This document shows, one piece after another, positions 1-4,898 of a stretch of 5,143 bases of DNA (position 1 is the first letter of the stretch; every line of letters starts with the position of its first letter). The translations under genes and the position numbers were made by a program. The notes below the pieces were generated by a model. That model did not search any database. It was not told the origin of the DNA and saw only the letters and a program-made list of their open reading frames with translations. The stretch is from Gammaproteobacteria bacterium (GTDB taxonomy: Bacteria > Pseudomonadota > Gammaproteobacteria > Pseudomonadales > Pseudomonadaceae), in the NCBI GenBank assembly GCA_012513235.1, contig JAAZCO010000410.1, positions 1 through 5,143 on the forward strand, read 5' to 3'.

Positions 1-66
1 CTGCACAGACATTGGCAACACTCAAAACAGTTACAACACCAAGACAGCTGCTACACAGAGCACCAC
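1..66. other. Left-edge spacer downstream of the SoxYZ-like gene
   Basis: No gene can be supported here. On the minus strand an ATG at 12-10 opens a frame that runs off the left edge after four codons. Only a weak GAG lies about 8 bases upstream of it, so it could be the start of a further gene in the same operon or chance. No GC-rich hairpin with a T-run is visible after the SoxYZ-like stop codon, so transcription may continue leftward. Confidence 0.3.
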
Positions 67-819
67 TTAAGGAATCTGCGCGGAAAACTCATTACCGTTG
101 TTATCGCGCAGCCAGAGTTGAGTGTGCGGCTGGCCTTTAACGCGCAAGGTAATGGTCGGGTTTTCACTGACTGCAGAAAACAGATCCAAGCGCGCCAGCA
201 GCGCCCCTTCGTTATTACGCAGTTCGGCTTGATTGACATAAAACTCTGGGATGGAATCCACCAAACCATTATCCATCGGGTGGGAAATACTCATGCGCAC
301 CCGACTGCTCTCGCCATCTTTAAAACGCGCGCCAAACACTTGGCCTAAACGCTGTTCCCAGCCTGCTTCAGCGCGCACCACACTGGGTGCACTGCAACCG
401 CCGCCCGCCGCTTCAATCCGCGCCGAACCCACATGCCACAGACCATCATCCATTAAAAAAGCGGCGCGCACCGGTGTCGCTTGTTCGACACGGATACGCA
501 CCGCTAAAAATTTCTCCAGCTCAGCGCTGGGATACAGATTTAACACTTGCGGGATGGGATTGAGCTCAGCCCAGATCATCACCTTCTCGACCCGCCCACT
601 TAACCCGCGCGCATCCACTTCCACCGGCACTTGTCGTGCATCTTCGGCAAAGGGCGGCACACTGACTTGCACCTTGTCATCAAAAACAAAATCGGCATTG
701 TCCAGCAAGCGGGTATGGAAATACTCCCACATCACTGAGGGTTGTGGATCGCCTTCTACAGCAGTGGCCAGACCGCTCAGCACAGACAGCAGCAGGGCAT
801 ATCCAATACGCAGTTTCAT
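67..819 (-). CDS. Quinoprotein dehydrogenase-associated SoxYZ-like carrier protein
   Basis: Predicted periplasmic 250-residue protein that fuses a SoxY-like and a SoxZ-like domain, a family found beside PQQ-dependent dehydrogenases. Residues 1-20 form a signal peptide (hydrophobic core, ATA cleavage, mature start VEGD). The SoxY-like part covers about 25-148 and ends in GGGCSAPS, with C142 the only cysteine in the protein. True SoxY carries sulfur intermediates on a Cys in a C-terminal GGCGG arm, so C142 is the probable carrier residue. The SoxZ-like part covers about 155-250 and contains the SISHPMDNG segment (178-185 region), typical of SoxZ. The start at 819 is chosen because GGGAGGTG stands 2 bases upstream and the signal peptide begins there; an upstream in-frame Met at 861 would add 14 residues and spoil it. 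It follows the cytochrome c550 gene by 63 bases in the same direction, so co-transcription is likely. The substrate carried is unknown; sulfur oxidation itself is not implied. Confidence 0.85.
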   Translation of the reverse strand: MKLRIGYALLLSVLSGLATAVEGDPQPSVMWEYFHTRLLDNADFVFDDKVQVSVPPFAEDARQVPVEVDARGLSGRVEKVMIWAELNPIPQVLNLYPSAELEKFLAVRIRVEQATPVRAAFLMDDGLWHVGSARIEAAGGGCSAPSVVRAEAGWEQRLGQVFGARFKDGESSRVRMSISHPMDNGLVDSIPEFYVNQAELRNNEGALLARLDLFSAVSENPTITLRVKGQPHTQLWLRDNNGNEFSAQIP

Positions 820-821
820 AG

Positions 822-829
822 CACCTCCC
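822..829 (-). promoter_or_regulatory. Strong ribosome binding site of the SoxYZ-like gene
   Basis: The minus strand reads GGGAGGTG here, a near-complete anti-16S match just ahead of the ATG at 819. It decides the start in favour of 819 over the longer frame from 861. It is clearly stronger than the site of the upstream cytochrome gene. Confidence 0.75.
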
Positions 830-846
830 GCTCGCTTGAATCGATA

Positions 847-873
847 CGCTGAGCTGCGCATGGCAACTCAGCG
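847..873 (-). other. Intercistronic hairpin between cytochrome c550 and SoxYZ-like genes
   Basis: CGCTGAG (847-853) and CTCAGCG (867-873) are perfect inverted repeats of 7 bases. After one mismatch the stem continues with TGC/GCA (855-857 with 863-865), leaving a 5-base loop. It lies in the 63-base gap between the two minus-strand genes. No T-run follows on the minus strand, so it is not a standard terminator. An mRNA-stabilising or processing hairpin that sets different levels of the two products is the simplest reading. Confidence 0.5.
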
Positions 874-882
874 CTACGTGGC

Positions 883-1320
883 TTATTGCAATTCAGCACG
901 GCTCTCAACGTAGGTGCGAATCGCCCACAGTGCTTCTTGGGTTAAGTGGTCAGCCATACGTGGCATATACACCGCACCGTTACGTACTGCGCCATTGATC
1001 ACGCGCTCTTTGTACCATTCGTCACTGTCGGCATCGCCTGGTAGTTCGCGCAAATCTGGGGCAATACCACCCGACATTGCTTCTAAACCATGGCAACGGG
1101 CGCAGTTTTGGTTATAGGCCGACGCGCCAATTTCAATCGCTAAAGCATTTTGCTCGCTCGGCGCGCGGTAGGGATTGCTCTCACGCCACTCATCACCTAA
1201 CAGCTCTAGATCACCGGTATTCACGCTTTGCGGCACCATATCACCGTGCGCATGCACTGCGGCTGAGAAAGCTAAAGTGGCTGCGATTAACGCTCCGAAC
1301 ACTGCATTTTTCTTATTCAT
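883..1320 (-). CDS. exaB: Cytochrome c550, electron acceptor of the quinoprotein alcohol dehydrogenase (ExaB/PedF type)
   Basis: Soluble periplasmic c-type cytochrome of 145 residues that takes electrons from the PQQ-dependent ethanol dehydrogenase and hands them to the respiratory chain. Residues 1-24 are a Sec signal peptide (MNKK, hydrophobic core, VHA cleavage), giving a mature protein of about 121 residues. The single haem site is CARCH at 73-77; H77 is the proximal ligand. The distal Met is M119 or M122 in the YMPRM segment. The ATG at 1320 is preferred to an in-frame GTG at 1329, because GGTGGA (1330-1325) then acts as ribosome binding site and overlaps that GTG. The gene is divergent from exaA across 313 bases and is followed by the SoxYZ-like gene. 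In P. aeruginosa exaB is followed by the aldehyde dehydrogenase gene exaC; here it is not. The family is also named PedF in P. putida. Confidence 0.9.
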   Translation of the reverse strand: MNKKNAVFGALIAATLAFSAAVHAHGDMVPQSVNTGDLELLGDEWRESNPYRAPSEQNALAIEIGASAYNQNCARCHGLEAMSGGIAPDLRELPGDADSDEWYKERVINGAVRNGAVYMPRMADHLTQEALWAIRTYVESRAELQ

Positions 1321-1391
1321 TATTTCCACCGTTTTAAATAGTACGCAAGACGTTCGCCATGAAGTTGAACACTGGATTTATGGTAGAAATG

Positions 1392-1401
1392 CAGCGCGCT
1401 G
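1392..1401. repeat. Perfect 10-base palindrome CAGCGCGCTG
   Basis: The sequence is identical to its own reverse complement and lies in the divergent region, 71 bases upstream of the cytochrome c550 start. It could be half of an operator, but short GC-rich palindromes occur by chance and no second copy is visible nearby. Confidence 0.25.
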
Positions 1402-1503
1402 AGGAGAACCCTGCTTTGGTGGTCGTCAAGCAAGCCCTTAGTAGTAGGCGCAAAGGTATACAAAATACTGGTTTTAGAAGCACTGCCAATTGAGCCATCG
1501 ACT

Positions 1504-1537
1504 GGGAAAAACTCCCGCCACTTGCGGGAAAAATTCC
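1504..1537 (+). promoter_or_regulatory. Tandem 12-base elements, candidate operator for exaA
   Basis: GGGAAAAACTCC (1504-1515) and GGGAAAAATTCC (1526-1537) match at 11 of 12 bases and start 22 bases apart, about two helical turns. Each is itself a short dyad (GGGA/TCCC in the first, GGAA/TTCC in the second). Two in-phase dyads upstream of a weak promoter fit binding of two dimers of a NarL-type regulator, and such a regulator is encoded at 4251-4898. The second element would cover the -35 position of the weak -10-like TACTTT at 1554-1559. The repeats are seen directly; the operator role and the identity of the binder are inferred. The same bases also form the hairpin at 1513-1529. Confidence 0.45.
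1507..1529 (-). terminator. Possible minus-strand intrinsic terminator in the divergent region
   Basis: TCCCGC (1513-1518) and GCGGGA (1524-1529) form a 6-base stem with a 5-base loop. Read on the minus strand, the stem is followed by G and then five T (1511-1507), the layout of an intrinsic terminator. It would stop antisense transcription from the exaA side before it reaches the cytochrome operon. No gene that needs it is visible, and the same bases make up the tandem elements, so it may instead be only a by-product of the operator. Confidence 0.3.
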
Positions 1538-1621
1538 GTATTCATTGTGCCCGTACTTTCACACCATGGAGGCCGTCACTGCGCGATCAACCGGCGCAAG
1601 ACTCACAACATGCAACCTATG

Positions 1622-1626
1622 GGAAG
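1622..1626 (+). promoter_or_regulatory. Ribosome binding site that fixes the exaA start
   Basis: GGAAG lies 7 bases upstream of the ATG at 1634. The other in-frame starts at 1610 and 1619 lack a comparable site, and the TTG at 1490 would place a long arginine- and histidine-containing stretch before the signal peptide. Confidence 0.6.
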
Positions 1627-1633
1627 TAAAGCA

Positions 1634-3493
1634 ATGATAACAAGACAATTACCCAGCTCTGCCAAACCCTTGGCCCTTGCCGTCAAGGGCTTAATCCTCG
1701 GTGCTGCGATTATTAGCACCAACCTCAGCTTTGCCAAACCTGTGACGTGGGAAGATATTGCGCAAGACCACCTGACCACCACCAACGTATTGCAATACGG
1801 TATGGGTACCAACGCACAGCGTTATAGCCCGCTCAACAAAATCAACGAAGACAACGTCTTTAAGCTGACACCCGCTTGGACTTACTCTTTTGGTGATGAA
1901 AAACAACGCGGTCAAGAATCTCAAGCCGTGATCCACGATGGCATTATTTATGTCACTGGTTCTTACTCACGCGTCTGGGCACTGGATGCGAAAACCGGCG
2001 AACGTCTGTGGAACTACAGCCACCGCCTGCCCGATGACATCCGCCCGTGCTGTGACGTAGTCAACCGTGGCGTGTCGATCTTCGGCGATAAAGTCTTCTT
2101 CGGTACGCTGGATGCGCGTGTTGTCGCGCTCAATAAAGACACCGGTAAAGTCGTTTGGAATAAAAAATTCGGTGATCACGCTGCCGGCTACACCATGACC
2201 GGCGCACCAACCATGGCGAAAGATGCCAAAACCGGCAAAGTTCTGCTGATTCACGGCAGCTCCGGTGACGAGTTTGGTGTAGTCGGCAAGCTCTTTGCTC
2301 GCGACCCAGATACCGGTGAAGAAGTGTGGATGCGTCCCTTCGTTGAAGGCCATATGGGCCGCCTGAATGGTAAAGACAGCACGCCAACCGGCGATATTAA
2401 AGCTCCATCATGGCCGGATGACCCAAATCACCCGACCGGTAAAAAAGAAGCCTGGAGCCAAGGTGGCGGTGCACCATGGCAGAGCGCAAGCTTTGATGCG
2501 GAAACCAACACCATTATCGTCGGTGCCGGTAACCCTGCGCCGTGGAATGGCTGGGAGCGTACCGCCGATGGTGGCGATCCAAAAGATTTCGACAGCCTCT
2601 ACACTTCAGGCCAAGTCGGCGTTGATGCCACCACCGGTGAAGTGAAATGGTTCTACCAGCACACACCTAACGATGCCTGGGACTTCTCAGGTAACAACGA
2701 GCTGGTACTCTTTGATCACAAAGACAAAAAAGGCAAGGTCACCAAAGCCACAGCCCACGCTGACCGTAACGGTTTCTTCTATGTCGTCGATCGTGAAAAC
2801 GGCAAACTGAAAAATGCCTTCCCATTTGTCGATGGCATCACTTGGGCGTCACATATCGACTTAGAGACCGGCCGTCCGGTTGAAAACAAAGGCCAGCGTC
2901 CACCTAAGCCTGAGCCTGGTGAGAAGCGCGGTAAGGCAGTACAAGTATCACCGTCATTCTTAGGCGGTAAAAACTGGAACCCAATGGCTTACAGCCAAGA
3001 TACTGGTTTGTTCTATGTACCGGCCAACCACTGGCAAGAAGACTACTGGACCGAAGAAGTTTCCTACAAAAAAGGCTCGGCTTACTTAGGTCAAGGCTTC
3101 CGTATCAAGCGTCTGTTTGATGACCACGTCGGTATCTTACGTGCGATGGATCCAACCACAGGTAAAGTGGCCTGGGAACATAAAGAGAAATTACCCCTGT
3201 GGGCCGGCGTGTTGGCCACCAAAGGTAACCTTGTCTTCACCGGTACCAGTGATGGTTACTTCAAAGCCTTTAACGCCAAGACGGGTAAAGAGCTGTGGAA
3301 ATTCCAGACCGGTAGTGGCGTGATTTCACCACCAGTCACATGGGAAATGGATGGTCAGCAGTACATCGGCGTGACTTCAGGTTACGGCGGCGCGGTACCA
3401 CTGTGGGGCGGCGATATGGCGGAATTGACCAAGCCGGTTGCACAGGGCGGTTCATTCTGGGTGTTCAAATTGCCAGAGTGGGATAACAAGTAA
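1634..3493 (+). CDS. exaA: PQQ-dependent ethanol dehydrogenase, calcium type (ExaA/PedE)
   Basis: Periplasmic quinoprotein that oxidises ethanol and other alcohols to aldehydes, using PQQ and Ca2+, and reduces cytochrome c550. The precursor has 619 residues. Residues 1-34 form the signal peptide (SFA cleavage, mature start KPVTWEDI). The rest is the eight-bladed propeller, with repeated DAKTGxxLW-like blade motifs near 118-126, 548-555 and elsewhere. Key residues: vicinal C139-C140 (mature 105-106), E213 (179), W282 (248), N300 (266) and catalytic D350 (316). These mature numbers equal those of the P. aeruginosa enzyme, which supports the start at 1634. The segment after D350 reads F-S; lanthanide-dependent relatives have a second Asp two residues after the catalytic one, so S352 marks the calcium type. 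There is no fused cytochrome domain, so it is a type I enzyme that needs a separate cytochrome. It is divergent from that cytochrome gene and ends before a strong terminator. Confidence 0.96.
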   Translation: MITRQLPSSAKPLALAVKGLILGAAIISTNLSFAKPVTWEDIAQDHLTTTNVLQYGMGTNAQRYSPLNKINEDNVFKLTPAWTYSFGDEKQRGQESQAVIHDGIIYVTGSYSRVWALDAKTGERLWNYSHRLPDDIRPCCDVVNRGVSIFGDKVFFGTLDARVVALNKDTGKVVWNKKFGDHAAGYTMTGAPTMAKDAKTGKVLLIHGSSGDEFGVVGKLFARDPDTGEEVWMRPFVEGHMGRLNGKDSTPTGDIKAPSWPDDPNHPTGKKEAWSQGGGAPWQSASFDAETNTIIVGAGNPAPWNGWERTADGGDPKDFDSLYTSGQVGVDATTGEVKWFYQHTPNDAWDFSGNNELVLFDHKDKKGKVTKATAHADRNGFFYVVDRENGKLKNAFPFVDGITWASHIDLETGRPVENKGQRPPKPEPGEKRGKAVQVSPSFLGGKNWNPMAYSQDTGLFYVPANHWQEDYWTEEVSYKKGSAYLGQGFRIKRLFDDHVGILRAMDPTTGKVAWEHKEKLPLWAGVLATKGNLVFTGTSDGYFKAFNAKTGKELWKFQTGSGVISPPVTWEMDGQQYIGVTSGYGGAVPLWGGDMAELTKPVAQGGSFWVFKLPEWDNK

Positions 3494-3520
3494 TAGCATT
3501 GCGTCTATGACTTAACACTC

Positions 3521-3552
3521 ACCGCTGCTGTGCTGGCATGGCAGCGGTTTTT
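3521..3552 (+). terminator. Intrinsic terminator after exaA
   Basis: CCGCTGC (3522-3528) pairs perfectly with GCAGCGG (3541-3547), with a 12-base loop that can pair further (TGC/GCA), and five T follow at 3548-3552. It lies 28 bases after the exaA stop codon. The ribosome binding site of the next gene (TGAGGA, 3555-3560) begins only 2 bases past the T-run, so expression of that gene needs read-through or a promoter very close by. Confidence 0.85.
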
Positions 3553-3567
3553 CCTGAGGAACTCGAT

Positions 3568-4206
3568 ATGCAACGTCACCTTTTATCGGCTCTGGCCTTG
3601 GTGCTCAGCACCGCAGTCTGGGCCAGCGACGATGTCCCCACCATCAACGGCTGTAAGCTTGAGCCCGGCAGTAACTGCGCTGGTATGGATCTGCGCAACG
3701 CTGATCTGAGCAATATGAATTTGAAAAAAATCAACTTCGACAAAGCCAACTTATCCGGTGCCAATTTGCGTCACGCGCAATTGGATTTAGCCACCCTCAA
3801 TCAAGCCAACTTAACCGGTGCTAACCTAACCCGCGCCAGCTTACAACAAGCGAGCCTACGCGGTGCTAATTTGGACAACGCCAAGCTGATCGCCATTACC
3901 GGCTGGGCGATGATGGCGCAAGGTGCGCAGGGCAAGAACACCGATTTTAGTGGTGCTAATCTGGATTTCGCTCGCCTATCAGGGGCGAAGTTACGCAAAG
4001 CCAACTTTAATGCGGCCAATTTAGAAATGGCCTGGTTTACCAAAAGCGATGTGCGGCAATCGACCTTTATTGATGCCAATATGCAGGAGTCTAAGTTCAG
4101 CGAAGCCAATATGGCCAAAGCCAATATGAGCGGCGCGCGCCGTCACTACGCAACATTCCTCGGCACATTTATGGAAGGCTGTACTGCATGCCCCACCGAT
4201 TGGTAA
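3568..4206 (+). CDS. Exported pentapeptide-repeat protein with four cysteines
   Basis: Predicted 212-residue periplasmic protein of unknown function. Residues 1-19 form a signal peptide (VWA cleavage, mature start SDDVPT). Pentapeptide repeats of the A(N/D)Lxx kind follow in strict register. About 14 have central Leu/Phe at 42 to 107; residues 108-121 (ITGWAMMAQGAQGK) break the pattern; 13 more are centred at 127 to 187. Such repeats fold as a right-handed quadrilateral beta-helix, here about three and a half plus three and a quarter coils. Cysteines occur only outside the helix: C29 and C37 before it, C205 and C208 (CTAC) after it. The start at 3568 has TGAGGA 7 bases upstream; an in-frame ATG at 3538 lies inside the exaA terminator and would spoil the signal peptide. 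It sits between exaA and the regulator genes. I recall an equivalent gene at this position in other pseudomonads. Gyrase-protecting pentapeptide proteins are cytoplasmic, so that role is unlikely. Confidence 0.85.
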   Translation: MQRHLLSALALVLSTAVWASDDVPTINGCKLEPGSNCAGMDLRNADLSNMNLKKINFDKANLSGANLRHAQLDLATLNQANLTGANLTRASLQQASLRGANLDNAKLIAITGWAMMAQGAQGKNTDFSGANLDFARLSGAKLRKANFNAANLEMAWFTKSDVRQSTFIDANMQESKFSEANMAKANMSGARRHYATFLGTFMEGCTACPTDW

Positions 4207-4222
4207 GCACCCTCTCCTTGCA

Positions 4223-4257
4223 CAGCTAATAGCGGCTTTTCCACCGACTATTAGCTG
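4223..4257. repeat. Perfect 10-base inverted repeat at the convergent gene junction
   Basis: CAGCTAATAG (4223-4232) and CTATTAGCTG (4248-4257) are exact inverted copies. CGG/CCG (4233-4235 with 4244-4246) extends the stem past a single bulged A, leaving an 8-base loop. The right arm contains the stop codon and last codons of the minus-strand response regulator; the left arm begins 17 bases after the pentapeptide stop. Neither strand shows a T-run just after the stem, so it is not a textbook terminator. A shared hairpin that ends or protects both converging transcripts is the likely role. Confidence 0.55.
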
Positions 4258-4898
4258 GCCTCACCAATGCGTAACACCCCGGTATCAATGGCTAAATGCA
4301 CCAACTCCACCTGAGAACTGACCTGTAATTTCTGCTTGAGCAAGGTCATATAGTTGGACACAGTTTTACTGCTGATCGATAAGTTCTGCGCAATCTGCTG
4401 GGTGGCAAAACCGCGCGCTAACATCACAAAGACTTCCATTTCCCGCGGCGTCATACTTTGTAGGCGCGGATCAATCGCCCCCGGTAAATACTTGTGACAG
4501 GCCAACTGGGTGGCAATCGCTTGCTCGATATACATATGCCCAGTCAGAGTACGACGCACTGCCTCAATCAACACCTCAGGCGCAGCACTTTTACTGATAT
4601 AGCCAGCCGCGCCAGCATCCAAAGCCTGACGCACCAAGCTCAGCTCATCGTGCATGCTAAAAAACAGCACCGGCAATTGCGGTAAACGCTGGCGTAAGCG
4701 CCGACAGGTTTCTAAGCCACTAATCCCCGGCAAACCAATATCCATAATCACCACATGCGGATTCACCATGGGCATGCACTGCAAGGCTTCTTCACCACTG
4801 CTTGCCTGCGCAATCTCCACCTCAGGCAAGCAGGCACCGAGCAAGCTGGCATAGCCATGGCGCACCACCGCGTGATCATCCACTAAAAGTATTTTCAT
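4251..4898 (-). CDS. exaE: NarL/FixJ-family response regulator of the alcohol oxidation locus (ExaE/PedR2 position)
   Basis: Cytoplasmic two-component regulator of 215 residues. The receiver domain covers about 1-120: acidic pair D7-D8, phospho-acceptor D53 in VVIMDIGLPG, S81 and K103 all present, so it should be phosphorylated normally. A LuxR-type helix-turn-helix lies at about 148-207, starting with MTPREMEV and containing the IAQNLSISSKTVSNY recognition region. Its start overlaps the stop of the upstream kinase gene by 4 bases (ATGA), which argues for translational coupling and a cognate pair. By position it corresponds to ExaE (EraR) of P. aeruginosa and PedR2 of P. putida, which control the quinoprotein ethanol dehydrogenase; I assign it by gene order and domain type more than by sequence recall. 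The tandem dyads at 1504-1537 are the best candidate target in the window. It converges with the pentapeptide gene. Confidence 0.85.
   Translation of the reverse strand: MKILLVDDHAVVRHGYASLLGACLPEVEIAQASSGEEALQCMPMVNPHVVIMDIGLPGISGLETCRRLRQRLPQLPVLFFSMHDELSLVRQALDAGAAGYISKSAAPEVLIEAVRRTLTGHMYIEQAIATQLACHKYLPGAIDPRLQSMTPREMEVFVMLARGFATQQIAQNLSISSKTVSNYMTLLKQKLQVSSQVELVHLAIDTGVLRIGEAS

Larger units (their letters stand above)
1321..1633. promoter_or_regulatory. Divergent control region between cytochrome c550 and exaA
   Basis: No convincing gene lies in these 313 bases, although the exaA frame stays open upstream to a TTG at 1490. The right half holds the tandem GGGAAAAA elements (1504-1537) and a hairpin (1513-1529). 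The left half holds a 10-base palindrome (1392-1401). Both divergent promoters must lie here. I see no strong sigma70 pair and no clear sigma54 GGC-N(8-9)-TGC site. The best exaA candidate is a weak -10-like TACTTT at 1554-1559, whose -35 position would be covered by the second tandem element, as expected at an activator-dependent promoter. The transcript leader of exaA would then be about 70 bases long. Confidence 0.6.

Noticed and set aside
1335..1363. Sigma70-like pair on the minus strand (TTCATG, 17 bases, TATTTA) for the cytochrome gene
   Set aside because: Transcription would begin at about 1328, inside the ribosome binding site, leaving no usable leader.
1416..1493. Small plus-strand frame of 25 codons from a TTG, with GAGGAG 9 bases upstream
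   Set aside because: The start codon is weak and the product has no recognisable features. A leader peptide is possible, but nothing beyond the Shine-Dalgarno-like sequence supports it.
1490..1633. In-frame N-terminal extension of exaA from a TTG at 1490
   Set aside because: It has no family counterpart, would bury the signal peptide behind 48 residues, and covers the tandem elements and hairpin of the control region. The ATG at 1634 gives the exact 34-residue signal length of the known enzyme.
1967..2353. Antisense open frame of 128 codons inside exaA
   Set aside because: It lies wholly within a well-conserved coding region and has no known domain.
3470..3499. Promoter-like TTGCCA, 18 bases, TAGCAT at the end of exaA for the pentapeptide gene
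   Set aside because: The match is moderate and the transcript would meet the strong terminator at 3521-3552 at once. It is not reported without a mapped 5' end.
3801..4124. Antisense open frame of 107 codons across the pentapeptide gene
   Set aside because: It mirrors the 15-base codon periodicity of the repeats, which keeps the opposite strand free of stops. It has no ribosome binding site or recognisable domain.
3700..4140. 15-base periodicity resembling a tandem DNA repeat or array
   Set aside because: The period follows from the pentapeptide codons; the units differ in sequence and there are no spacers, so it is neither a CRISPR array nor a simple DNA repeat.
4180..4200. CxxC at the end of the pentapeptide protein as a haem-binding site
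   Set aside because: The motif is CTACP; the His needed after CxxC for c-type haem is absent.
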